In this document: positions 52,944 through 62,979 of the stretch, piece by piece
How the letters are laid out: every line of letters starts with the position of its first letter
Numbering within the stretch: position 1 is the first letter of the stretch
Assembly: GCA_963082975.1 (NCBI GenBank)
Contig: OY720345.1
Location: forward strand, 15,154,491 to 15,218,490
From: Labia minor
Taxonomy: Eukaryota; Arthropoda; Insecta; Dermaptera; Spongiphoridae
Length of the DNA stretch: 64,000 nucleotides
Direction of reading: 5' to 3'
The notes under the pieces: model-generated
The model's database searches: none
What the model was told of the DNA's origin: nothing
Seen by the model: only the letters and a program-made list of their open reading frames with translations
Program-made: the position numbers and the translations under genes

Positions 52944-54286
52944 TATACAGGGTGATTATAAAAGCACTTTACAACTTTGAAAGCACATAGATATTTATTG
53001 AAATTACTTACAGAAAATTGAGAAAGTTCTCATTTTATTACAAAACACTTCAAGTTTAACTTATGAGTGTCATTTTGGTTCTATGTGACTGCAACAAATT
53101 AGTGACTTAAGCCCAATTTAGTATTTCTCATTAGTTCAGGGGTAGGCAAATACTTTTAAGCGCGGGCCAAAATGAAATTTTCAAAATGTCTTCCGGGCCG
53201 GAGGACCATATTTCGAAAACACTAATAAAAAAAATTTATCTTTTTTTTAGACACATATTGAACGAAAAATCAAAATAAGAGCCAACTTTTTCAACGGGCC
53301 GGCGGGCGTTCAAAAAGCCAATTCTTTTTTTTAAATGTCCGTTGAAGTCTAAAGATATTTTTACGGCAAGAAAAAAAATCAAATAATTGCCGGGAAAATC
53401 CTAAAAACAGCCCTTTTCTTGTTCCCATGCGTTACCATAGCAACCGATAATAAGGAAATTCAAATTTGACTCTATATTTTAGTTAGAAATTTTTTTCCAG
53501 AATGCCACCGAAAAAATCAAATTTAAGTAGGTATTTAAAAAATAGTAGGCAAAGAAAAGAACGTTTAAAATTAAGTCAGGTAGGGTTATCTGATTTGTTA
53601 CAATCATAAAACAAAGAAAGGGAACCTAAAATTAAAAAACGATTAATTGAGTCTCTGACTGAGAGAGAAAATATGCTTTTTAAAGATAGGGTCTTAAATG
53701 CAGCTAGTCTCTAAAGACACAGAAGGAGAAAAAGAAGAGATACAAGTATTTGCCCACCCCTGAACTAATGACATGTACTAAGCCCGTATAAATTGGACTT
53801 TAGATAAGGTAGTGAATTCTGTGTCGAAATAGAAGCAGACGAGACATTCCTTAAGAAAATAATTTTTAGCGATGAGTCGACATTTCATGTTAATGGCAAG
53901 GTGAACACTCACAATTGTAGAATTTAGGGTAGCGAGAATCCAAATGCAAGTATTGAACACGTTCGTGACAGTCCAAAAGTAAACGTTTTTTGTGCCGTCA
54001 GTCGTTTTAAAGTGTACGGCCCTATTATCTTCATGCAAAAAACTATCAATGGAAATGATTATCTTGATATGGTGGAAAACTTTTTAATCCCTCAGATCAA
54101 TCGGATCAAAGCTGCAGTTGCACAACTGATATGCTGAAACGAGTGTGGCAAGAAATCGATTATCGGTGAGATGTATGTCCCATTACCAAGGGCAGAACCA
54201 TCGAACCAAAATTGACACTCATATATTAAACTTGAAGTGTTTTGAAATAAAATGACACCATTCTCAATTCTGTAAGTAATTTCAAT
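52944..54286 (+). pseudogene. Tc1/mariner-type transposon, decayed, with nested hAT element
   Basis: The left end TACAGGGTGATTATAAAAGC continues to GAAATTACTTACAG and CAAAACACTTCAAGTTTAAC. The right side carries the reverse of most of this (TTAAACTTGAAGTGTTTTG, CTGTAAGTAATTTCAAT) but stops before the outermost ~55 bases. The transposase piece on the + strand (about 53850-54110) reads KKIIFSDESTFHVNGKVNTH, a stop, then SIEHVRDSPKVNVFCAVSRF and NDYLDMVENFLIPQI: the second catalytic Asp region of DDE transposases. A hAT-like element (53137-53762) splits it. It abuts the transporter's second exon. Confidence 0.8.
53137..53762. mobile_element. hAT-type element nested in the Tc1-type element
   Basis: The ends CAGGGGTAGGCAAATACTTT and, reversed, CAGGGGTGGGCAAATACTTG are inverted copies, of hAT type. 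The flanking eight bases are CATTAGTT on the left and AACTAATG on the right, reverse complements and not a direct repeat, so the inverted ends may be longer. Inside, GCGGGCCAAAATG and TTCCGGGCCGG repeat, and a short frame starts MPPKKSNLSRYLKNSRQRKE (53503 on), a basic start that I cannot assign. Confidence 0.7.
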
Positions 54287-54330
54287 TGCCCAGCCAGTTC
54301 CTAGGCCACAATCTAAATTCTGAAGTAAAG
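54287..54330 (-). pseudogene. Sugar transporter, second exon, truncated
   Basis: The acceptor TATTTTTTAG| precedes 54330. With the last base of the first exon (phase 1) it reads ALLQNLDCGLGTGWAI, like the first transmembrane segment of sugar porters (a Gly-rich 'LGTGW'). Reading is lost after this because Tc1-type sequence begins at about 54286. About 70-90 residues expected between this and the next exon (segments 2-3 with a D-x-x-G-R-R motif) are not found anywhere in 52.9-54.3 kb, so they seem deleted or lie in sequence not recognised. Confidence 0.55.
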
Positions 54331-54381
54331 CTAAAAAATATATAATAAAACAATAAAAATCATTATATTAAATTATAAAAA

Positions 54382-54965
54382 TCTGGAGTGTCTCCACTCG
54401 ACTATCTCGCAAATTTGAATTGGATTAATTAACATATATGTATTATATTTAAATTAAATTCAATCCATTATATATAAATTATAAATTAAATATAATTTAA
54501 TTGAATTAATTAATTACTTAATTAAAATAAATTAAATTTACAGTATAGTATTGTTATACAATTAACTTAATTAATTAACATATATTAAATTTAAATTTAA
54601 AACATTTACCTGCATTTTTAAGTCAAAATTTAAAAATTAAAAAAATTCATTCTTTGTTGATGACAGCACGTCACGTGGTAGCGCGTGATTGGCAGTCAAT
54701 GTGTTAAAAAATTTAAAAAATTAATTTCGGTACTTTCAGCGATTCAATCAAGCTGAAATTCTATATATAGCAGTTTTATAAATTTTTAATCATGTGAAAA
54801 ACTATCAAACATATATCTTTATTTTTACGGTCAGTTTAGAGGGAAAAAATAAAAATGTGGTAAGAAGTAATAGTCCTCTTTCGATTGAGCTACATTTCTC
54901 AAAAGTTGATAGAAGACTACCAAATTTCATTATTCTAGCTCAAACCGTTTTTGCGTAATCTTGGC
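54382..54965 (+). repeat. Family A repeat, copy 9 (right end missing)
   Basis: Left hairpin GGAGTGTCTCC with GACTATCTCGCAA, an enlarged A/T spacer, the usual core, and an end at TTGCGTAATCTTGG where the microsatellite would begin. Confidence 0.85.
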
Positions 54966-55107
54966 AAGATATTGAAAAACATATTAATATAGGAGGATAA
55001 AACATGTAGAATATTAAATAATACTACGATAAATCACCATTCAGAATATAACCAATATTATCTAATACTTTTTAGGAAAATTCTGAAGTAAAGCTAAATA
55101 ATATATA

Positions 55108-55717
55108 AGCTGGAGTTCGACTATATCTCGGAAATTTGAATTGGATTAATTAACATAATATATTATATTTAAATTAAAACATTTAATCATTTAATTAAAA
55201 TTATAAATTATAAATTAAAATTAACAAATAATATTTATTAAACCAACGCGTGTTTAGCTCTTTGTTGATGGCATCACGTCACGTGCTGACGCGTGATTGC
55301 CAGTCCACGTGTTAAAAAAATAATTCCGGTACTTTCAGCGATTCAATCAAGCTGAAATTCTATATATAGCAGTTTTATACAATTTTTAATCACGTGAAAA
55401 ACTATCAAACATATATCTTTATTTTTACGGTCACTTTAGAGGAAAAAAAGAAAAAAACGTTGTAGGTAATGACCCTCTTCCGGTTGAGCTACATTTCTCA
55501 AAAGTTGATAGAAAACTATGAATTTTAAATAATGCCTGTATACCAAATTTAATGATTCTAGCTCAAACCGTTTTTGAGTAATCTTGTCTACATAAACACA
55601 TACACACACACCAACACATCCATTTTTCTCAACCTTAGTGAAAATGATTCAGGAACCTTCAAAACGTATAAAAACATCAAAATCTCGTTATCGAAAATTT
55701 TCGTGATCGCAATACTA
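55108..55717 (+). repeat. Family A repeat, copy 10
   Basis: It starts CTGGAGTTCGACTATATCTCG (hairpin damaged by a deletion) and runs to CGTGATCGCAATACTAG; the last hairpin is missing. The microsatellite is ACATACACACACACC (about 55598-55616). Confidence 0.88.
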
Positions 55718-55920
55718 GTAATAATGAAACAATAAAAATCATCATATTAAATTATAAAAAAAACAAATTAATTTAGGAAAAGAAGGCAATAAAAATTGAA
55801 ATTGAAATTCTAAGTAATTTTGATAAGACTATTTAATCATGCATACTCGGAAAGCAGTTCAAAATTTCTCTCAGATTGAATGCCCAATATACATAAAAGC
55901 CCTAAAACTTATACACTTAC

Positions 55921-55960
55921 CAATAAAAGGATATAATTTATTGAAATGTCCTTTCTTCAT
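55921..55960 (-). CDS. Sugar transporter, probable first coding exon
   Basis: ATG at 55960 starts MKKGHFNKLYPFI and the exon ends one base later at a perfect donor G|GTAAGTG (55920). The phase joins exactly to the second exon to give PFIALLQNLDCGLGTGW, a plausible entry into the first membrane segment. The piece is only 40 bases long, so the call rests on splice signals, phase and fit. A promoter was not identified. Confidence 0.55.
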
Positions 55961-56255
55961 TTTATTATTATTTATTATTAATTATTTTAAATATACCGTA
56001 CTAGAAATAATGTTATAATAAATTTATTTTAAATTTTTAAAATTATTTTTTAGGAAAAGGAAAACATGGTAAATATTTCAAAATAATTCAAATAGTACAA
56101 TAGAAATACAAATGTTTAATTAAATGTATTTATATGATATATATGTTAGAATTTCAAATATAATTAATATTATAGTTTTTATAATAAATGAGAGTAGTGG
56201 GGGTATTTAAATGTGTTAATTTATTTATCTTATATTCTAAAACAACGCAATAAAA
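55961..56255. other. A+T-rich intron sequence
   Basis: Nothing recognised. Confidence 0.4.
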
Positions 56256-56257
56256 TA

Positions 56258-56360
56258 TAGTACCGGGACCCCGAGCCTCGGCTCGGTACTTAAGTTAAAA
56301 AAAATGATTCATTATTATTGGGTTTGGCTGGTAATATTAATACCTGAGATACCGAGCTGT
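56258..56360 (+). repeat. Family J repeat, copy 2
   Basis: ACCGGGACCCCGAGCCTCGG starts it; GGTTTGGCTGGTAATATTAA and TACCGAGCTGTCGCTCG end it. The start contains the hairpin CCGAG-CCT-CGG. Confidence 0.75.
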
Positions 56361-56502
56361 CGCTCGAAAAAATGTTTAGACATTATTATAGACATTTTCA
56401 TTCTGTAAATTAAATAATTTTATTTCATTTAAATAAATATCTATTTTTTTAATAATTTTTCTCTCTACATTATTTATCTAATTCTGACAATATATTAAGA
56501 TC

Positions 56503-56665
56503 ACACCGGGACCCCGAGCCTCGGCTAGGTAATTAAGTTAAAAAAAAATAATTCATTATTATATTGGGTTTGGCTGGTAATATTAATACTTGAGACACCG
56601 AGCTGATATACAATACTTTAATTATTTATTACAATTATTAAATGTTGCATCATTGCATCAATCTG
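56503..56665 (+). repeat. Family J repeat, copy 3
   Basis: Same start (ACCGGGACCCCGAGCCTCGG) and GGTTTGGCTGGTAATATTAA block as copy 2, ending GACACCGAGCTGATATACAA with an ATTTATTACAATTATTAAATG tail shared with copy 1. Confidence 0.75.
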
Positions 56666-56769
56666 ATTAAAATGAATGGAACTTGGGGTATGTATTATTA
56701 GATATGTTTCTAAGTGCATGAATATTTTTTTTTTATTGGAAGAATGATAAATATATATCGTAATTTATA

Positions 56770-57125
56770 ATTATAAAATATTATTAAAATATATATTTTT
56801 AATTTTATTTCGAAATTAAATAAAAAATTTTAAAATATTTTAAATATAAAAAAATATTAATACAATATCCTTTAAAAAAAGGCGGGAGTAAAATTTCAAA
56901 ATGGATGCCATTTTTGACGTCACCCATATATAATTTTTAATTAAGAAATAAATAATGAAGCTGTATGTTTCAAGAGATATGATCAATAAAACTTAATTTT
57001 TCTTTATAAATACTATATCTAGTGTGAATTTGAAAAAAATCGTTATAGCAGTTTTTGAGAACCAATGGCAATAGATAGATATATACAATTTTAGCTAGCA
57101 TAATAAGATAAGATATATATATATA
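56770..57125 (+). repeat. Family K-related repeat, full copy
   Basis: One unit of the 45.5-kb array followed by GGCGGGAGTAAAATTTCAAA, TTTTTGACGTCACCCATATA and the right end GCTAGCATAATAAGATAAGA. It is the closest relative of 45.84-46.2 kb. Confidence 0.8.
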
Positions 57126-57469
57126 AATATATGATAGTTTTCATATGTAAGTTTTCATTAGCGATAATTTCTTTAATTTATTTTTATTATTTTTAATTAT
57201 AAATTATTATAAAAAAGTAATATGACTTTCATATTTTACTATTAATATCTTTTGGAAATAATATTTTCTACAATATAAAACTAAAACATGTCTCGTGTAA
57301 GAAATAAGTGAAAAATTGATAGAATAGAAAAATAAATTAGAAGATTCCCTCTTCACAACTTTTAATGTTTTTACTACGGCTACGGCCCAATTTTCAATCA
57401 TAATTTTCATCGCCCCCCCTTCCCACCGCATACAATAAAATAAAAACATTTTACCCTTTTTTACTATCT

Positions 57470-58003
57470 CGCCAGAGATAGTATTGCGATCACGAAAATT
57501 TTCGATATGGAGATTTTGATGTTTTATATACGTTTTAAAGGTTCCTGAATCATTTTCACTAAGGTTGAGAAAAATGTATGTATGTGTATGTATGTATATG
57601 TAGACAAGATTACGTAAAACGGTTTGATCTATAATCATGAAATTTGGTATACGGATATTATTCAAGTTTCTATCAACTTTTGAAAAATGTAACTTAACAG
57701 GAAAAGGGTCATTACCTACAACGTTTTGATTTTTTTTCTTCTAAAGTGACCGTAAAAATAAAGATATATTTTTGATAATTTTTCACACGATTAATAATTG
57801 TATAAAACTGCTATATATGGAATTTCAGCTTGATTGAATCGCTCAAAATACGGTAATTAATTTTTTAACACGCACATGCACCGGTTTAATAAATATTATT
57901 TATTAATTTTAAATTTATAATTAATTAAATTTAATTTAAGTATAATACATGTTATTTAATCCAATTCAAATTGCGAGATAGTCGAGTGGAGACACTCCAG
58001 CTT
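57470..58003 (-). repeat. Family A repeat, copy 11 (reverse)
   Basis: It begins with the perfect hairpin ACTATCTC-GCCA-GAGATAGT and ends GTCGAGTGGAGACACTCCAG. The microsatellite is ATGTATGTGTATGTATG (57574-57600). It lacks most of the CACGTGACG segment. Confidence 0.9.
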
Positions 58004-58375
58004 ATTTTAAACTATAGAAACATATAGTTTAATTCAATTAGTTGATTTTGAATTAATTTAATATTTATTTTGATCAACTAGTCTTAATATTATTTTTTTT
58101 CATATCCACATCATACTTTTCTTATTAATATTATTATCTAATTTAGGAACAAGCAACATTTTCTAATAGTGGATCAAAATTAACGAAATTTATAATTTTT
58201 TGAAGACGTTTTATGTCAGTCAATTTTAAATTCACTAACCTTTAATTTGCTGATTTATATATATATATATATATATATGTAGGCTGTAATTTAAGTTTAA
58301 TTAATGTAGGTGAAATTAAATGAATAAGATTTTTTTATTAAACAACAAACATTGGTAATTGTTTAGAACGCGGTA
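58004..58375. other. A+T-rich intron sequence
   Basis: (TA)n run at 58257-58278. Nothing else seen. Confidence 0.4.
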
Positions 58376-58378
58376 TAC

Positions 58379-58864
58379 CTCACGGATTTTGATGAAACTT
58401 CACCAGTGGATTCCTTGTTTAATTATAAGATTCTTTTTTCTTAGGTAATATATGGGGTCACTTCTAGTTTTCGAGATAAAAATTATTAAAGTTTAAATAT
58501 TGACATCATAGAAACATCACCTTCACCTTCGCCGCTGTGCTTCCTTTTTTCATCCATTAGATTTTCATTACTTTTAGGCAACACCCGACATTTCGGTTTT
58601 TTAAAATTAATTAATTAAATAATTTTCCTTTATCCAAACCGATCCGAAAAAAAACCGAAGAGTGGGGTGCCCTATAATGTCCAAATCAATAAAACATTAG
58701 GAATATGTCTGTCAGATGGGTGTTTATGTTAAATAATGTAAATATTCAAACTTTAATAAATTTTATCTCAAAAACAAGAAGAGACCTTCCTATATTGGCT
58801 AATAAAAAGCATATTATAATAAAATAAGGAATCCACTGGTGAAGTTTCATCAAAATCCGTGAGA
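58379..58864. mobile_element. Inverted-repeat element, arms about 120 bp
   Basis: The left arm (58379-58500: CACGGATTTTGATGAAACTT, CACCAGTGGATTCCTTGTTT, TTTAAATATTGACATC) and right arm (58738-58864: AATATTCAAACTTTAATAAA, GGAATCCACTGGTGAAGTTT, CAAAATCCGTG) are diverged reverse complements. The loop contains ACCTTCGCCGCTGTGCTTCC. No coding region. Confidence 0.75.
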
Positions 58865-58964
58865 ACAAATCCATCCAACCTATCAACCCAAAATCCCGAT
58901 ATTAACTCTTGGTCACACAGACTAAGACCCAGAATCCCAAAAAATATTCCCACCTAATAATCTC

Positions 58965-59060
58965 TTGAAAATGGCGCCAAAATGGGTGCCGAAACGTCGA
59001 GAAAACAATCTCACAAAAATACGTGATTATATCCCTGATAAATCTGATAGTAATAATACA
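58965..59060 (+). repeat. Possible Penelope-like or LINE 3' tail
   Basis: ATGGCGCCAAAATGGGTGCC followed by GAAACGTCGAGAAAAC resembles the 'GAAACG' tails next to Penelope-like elements, but there is too little to decide. Confidence 0.25.
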
Positions 59061-59079
59061 TATATATATATATTATATA

Positions 59080-59744
59080 TTAGGTTTGTTCAAAAGAAAA
59101 GGTGAATTTGGAATTTTCTTGGCAATGTACATTTGGTTATAGAATTGTTGTTGTTGTTGTTGGTACACATTTGTTTTCATATGTTGACATTATCATTATC
59201 AGCCATTTTGGATTAGTAGTTTGTTTTAGACAACTGAAAAAGCTAGTCACGTTTTGTATGTTCTTCGATTTTTTACTTAAAAAAAATAACGAATATTACA
59301 AGGAACTTATGCAACGATTACGTGAAGCAATACGGCTAAAACGATCGTAATTTTGGAAAAACAAAACATGGATTCTGCATCACGATGATGCACCAGCTCA
59401 CACTTCATTGCTTGATCGAGATTTTTTGGACAAAAACAACATGCCTCAACCACCATATTCACCAGATTTGGCTCCCTGCGACTTTTTCCTATTTCCAAAA
59501 CTGAAGAGACCAATGAAAGGAAAGCATTTTGTCACAATTGATGAGATAAAGTCGGAATTGAAGAACGAGCTGATGGCCATACCGAAAAGCGCATTTCGGA
59601 AGTCCTTCGATGATTGGAAGAATCGCTGGAATAACTGCATTATATCTGAGGGGAATTTCTTTAAAGGGGACAAAATGGATATTGATGAATAACTAAATAC
59701 TTTTCGAAATAATTCAAAATTCACCTTTTCTTGATCAAACCTCG
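59080..59744 (+). mobile_element. mariner element, internally deleted
   Basis: The ends TTAGGTTTGTTCAAAAGAAA and, reversed, CGAGGTTTGATCAAGAAAAG lie within TA on each side (59078-59079, 59745-59746). The transposase end is readable from about 59287: LMQRLREAIRLKRS, a stop, WILHHDDAPAHTSLL with the second catalytic Asp region, then MPQPPYSPDLAPCDFFLFPK with the third Asp and a complete end (NCIISEGNFFKGDKMDIDE) at 59692. The first half of the gene is missing. It belongs to the same family as 49055-50186. Confidence 0.9.
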
Positions 59745-59746
59745 TA

Positions 59747-60455
59747 TATACATATATATATCTGATCTGATCTGATCTATTTAATCAGCATAATATAAGA
59801 GAAGGCATGAACAATGAAACTTAAATCCAGTATTATCTATTTAAATTTTTTGGGCTCTTTTGTAATAAATTTGATTAATTTCAATATACGTATTGATTTA
59901 TATTATTATACAATATCTAACTATATTTAATGACATATATTTTAATATTAATCAACTTTGAAAAAAAATTATATATTTTTGTTATTGTAAAATTATCATT
60001 AATAATACAATAAATATAATATTAATTTATTTACGTTTCTATTAAATTGTTTTATAATAAATTAATGTAATTGTCAAGGTGAGAGTTTACTGATAAAGTG
60101 AGTGGGCAATAAACTTTCTAATTTGGAGTAGAAAACTTTATATTTTTTATTGTTATGTTATTTATAATTAAATTTCTTTTGTTTAAAATTGTTCATTTAT
60201 ATATATATATATTTTATCTCCGTATATACAAATTTACAGCCTTAAAGGAAATAAATGGGAAACAGATAAGTTGGTAGATGATACATCATTATATATTTTG
60301 GAATCTTTCATTTTTATCTTAATTCAAAAATAATTTTACAATTGAAAAGCAAAACTCATATAAAATAATATACAAAAACAATAATAATAACAATTATAGT
60401 AATACAATTGTATTATATAATTTCATTGAACATTTTTGACAATTCATCCCTCACC
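59747..60455. other. A+T-rich intron sequence
   Basis: Starts with (TGATC)n-like TCTGATCTGATCTGATC (59761-59777). Nothing else recognised. Confidence 0.4.
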
Positions 60456-60458
60456 CAT

Positions 60459-60562
60459 TTTTACCGACCGACGATAGTAAGGGAGGTATTGTTTTCACAC
60501 CAAATTTCACATGTGGAGATTTTTACATATCTCCACGAATCATGCATCTTCTTAACAGAAAT
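60459..60562 (-). repeat. Family B right-end fragment (part of a split reverse copy)
   Basis: TTTTACCGACCGACGATAGT to CATGCATCTTCTTAACAGAA, the reverse of the B right end. Together with 61195-61713 it makes one complete reverse B copy. Confidence 0.85.
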
Positions 60563-61194
60563 AAGTTGACCTGTGGCCAGGTCCGAACCGACCGACGGTT
60601 TGAAATAAATTAATTTCCAGCTACAGAAACAATTTCAAATAATTTTAATATATCTATTAATTCAATAAAAAACAGATATGGGTATAACATAAATATTTTT
60701 AATTTTATTTTATTTATAATATATATGTAAGACCAGGCTGTGACGTCATGCATGGCTGGATGACGTCATATAATTTTAAATCAAGAAAAAACTAATAAAT
60801 ATGATTTTTTTCGAGGATAAAACCAATACAAAATGCATGATTCGTGGTGATATATAAAAAAATCTCCTTTGGTGTGAAAATAACCCTTTCCTTCCTATCG
60901 TCGATCGCTAATACTACCACTTCCGATTTCCGGAATTGCACCAAAAGTTGATCAATTCATCCCACTGATGCATTAAGTAAATATACCAAATTTCATCAAA
61001 ATCGGTTGAGCCGTTCAGGCTGTACACATCTATACGGACGGACAGACGGACGGACGGACAGACGGACAGACATCATGCTAAAAATACTTTTTTCTGTTTA
61101 GAAAATGCATGATTCGTGGAGATATGTAAAAATCTCCACATGTGAAATTTGGTGTGAAAACAATACCTCCCTTACTATCGTCGGTCGGTAAAAA
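60563..61194 (+). repeat. Family B repeat, full copy inserted in another B
   Basis: It starts TAAGTTGACCTGTGGCCAGG and ends CGTCGGTCGGTAAAAAG, with the TGACGTCAT pair and a long GACGGACG run (about 61036-61070). Confidence 0.9.
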
Positions 61195-61713
61195 GTATTT
61201 TAAGCATGATGTCTGTCCGTCCGTCCGTCCGTATAGATGTGTACAGCCTGAACGGCTCAACGGATTTTGATGAAATTTGGTATATTTACTTAATGCATCA
61301 GTATGATGAATTGATCAACTTTTGGTGCAAATCCGGAAACCGGAAGTGGTAGTATTAGCGATCTACGATAGGAAGGGAAGGGTTATTTTCACACAAAATT
61401 TCACATGAGGAGATTTTTTTATATATCACCACGAATCATGCACTTTGTATTGGTTTTATCCTCGAGAAAAATCATATTTATTAGTTTTTTCTTGATTTAA
61501 AATTATATGACGTCATTCAGCCATTCATGACGTCACAGCCTGGTCTTACATATATATTATAAATAAAATAAAATTAAAAATATTTATGCTATATGCCTAT
61601 CTGTTTTTTATTACATTAATAGATATATTAAAATTAGTTGAAATTGTTTCAGTAGCTGGAAATTAATTTACTTCAAACCGTCGGTCGGTTCGGACCTGGC
61701 CACAGGTCAACTT
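61195..61713 (-). repeat. Family B repeat, left portion of the split reverse copy
   Basis: AAGCATGATGTCTGTCCGTC to CCGTCGGTCGGTTCGGACC and TGGCCACAGGTCAACTT. It pairs with 60563-61100 as a long inverted repeat of about 520-bp arms. Confidence 0.9.
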
Positions 61714-62350
61714 TTTTTCTTTTATACTACACATAGATATTCAATGTTAATGAGATATTTAAAAAATAAAAATGTTGTGATGAGCTCAAATAAGATGACT
61801 GGTTTCCTGGTTGGGTCCGGCAGTTCCCTCCCACTCCAAGAGACAAATAAACACTGAAGGCCTAACCTTGTCGTTACAATATGAATTTACAATTAATAGA
61901 TTATTATTAATTTATTATTCAATTATTTGCGAATAATATTAATATTTAATATTCATTAAATTATTACACTTTAAATGTTAATAAACTAAATGATTCACGT
62001 TGATTTTTATTTAGTCGGTTATTATTACATATATTCAATTGTTTTTTTTTCAATTTGTTTGCTACGAAACTCGATAGTTGTGATTTAAGGCAATACAAAA
62101 TAAAATAAATTATAATTAATAAACTATTATATAGAAACTTTTAACAAATTACTATGCATGATTCCGGGGGTAAAGAGAGCTGAAGCATAAATGCAGATTA
62201 GGAAAGCACCGAAAACGAACTGAGCAGCTAATACCAATATATTTTTTTTAAAATACATTAATAAAATATGTATATCTATTTTATGTATTATTTTTCTGTA
62301 TGAATGAATTAAGAGTAATTTTTTTAATATAATGTTTTTGTTCTTTACAC
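61714..62350. other. A+T-rich intron end
   Basis: A GC-richer patch (61795-61875: TTTCCTGGTTGGGTCCGGCA) is unassigned. The last bases before 62353 are T-rich, as expected before a splice acceptor. Confidence 0.45.
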
Positions 62351-62352
62351 AG

Positions 62353-62503
62353 AGGAACTCTTCCCGCTGAATGGTTTGCACAAGAAATGCAAGGAAATCC
62401 AGCCCTGGCTCGTTTGGTTGTCTCCCGATTTATTGATGAAAATAACGATGGACAACTTTCAGCTGCTGAATTATTACGAACCAATCCAACTTCATCGCAA
62501 TGA
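62353..62503 (+). CDS. Allatotropin precursor, last exon with EF-hand-like tail
   Basis: The exon starts after TTCTTTACACAG and completes a Lys codon. It codes GTLPAEWFAQEMQGNPALAR, then LVVSRFIDENNDGQLSAAEL and LRTNPTSSQ, with TGA at 62501-62503. The precursor totals 113 residues. The loop D92-E-N94-N-D96-G97-Q98-L99-S100-A-A-E103 has every position expected of a calcium-binding EF-hand. From memory, moth allatotropin precursors end in a similar 'W(F)..EM..NP..AR..V.KFID...DG.LS..ELLR' domain, which supports joining this exon to 48178. The domain is presumably removed from the peptide; its role is not established. Confidence 0.85.
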
Positions 62504-62975
62504 TTCGTCAGACAATCGCCTATTCTCGCTTTCATTCAATCTTGAAACCGGATGTAGTTTGCACTGATCTTTTTATCATCCAATATAAATAGTTAAAATA
62601 TAAATTGTTTCTTATATAAATATCTATATTTATATAGTAATCTATATAGATATTTATATATATATATATATATATTTATCAAAATCAAAAAAAGTAACAC
62701 ATTTCTTAAGGATTAACGTTCTTCCTCATTCCTCTTGATGTTTAGATTAATTTCTAAATTATATTTAATAATAATATTAATAATAATAAATCTCTATTAT
62801 AAAATTGTATATATATGTTAATTTCAGTATAATATTATTATTTATTAAAATAAATACTAATTAAAAAAATAATATTTTAAATAAAAATTTAGTTTATATA
62901 ATTTAATTACAATTGTAACTAATAATAATTATTATTATATTATCGTTTTTTTAATATAATATATATATATATATA
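62504..62975. other. 3' flank of the allatotropin gene
   Basis: Probably 3' untranslated sequence followed by A/T-rich spacer. AATATAAATAG (62581) and other A/T-rich words are too common here to choose a polyadenylation signal. A (TA)n run at 62656-62675. Confidence 0.45.
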
Positions 62976-62979
62976 AATA

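Larger units (their letters stand above)
54331..55920 (-). other. First intron of the sugar transporter gene
   Basis: Bounded by GTAAGT (55920) and TTTTTTAG (54331). It holds family A copies 9 and 10, and a duplicate of the exon-2 border (about 55079-55107: ATTCTGAAGTAAAGCTAAAT). The stretch ACAATAAAAATCATTATATT also occurs twice (54344 and 55731). Confidence 0.55.
48370..62352 (+). other. Large intron of the allatotropin gene (about 14 kb)
   Basis: Donor GTAAAT, acceptor TTCTTTACACAG. The joined phase (AA + A) gives a Lys codon and an unbroken precursor. The intron is filled by repeats A, B, J and K, mariner, Tc1 and hAT pieces, and by the reverse-strand sugar-transporter exons. The inference rests on the two exons coding consecutive parts of one known precursor type. 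Confidence 0.8.

Noticed and set aside
53129..53770. Target duplication of the nested hAT element
   Set aside because: The flanking eight bases are reverse complements (CATTAGTT and AACTAATG), not a direct repeat, so a standard duplication cannot be claimed.
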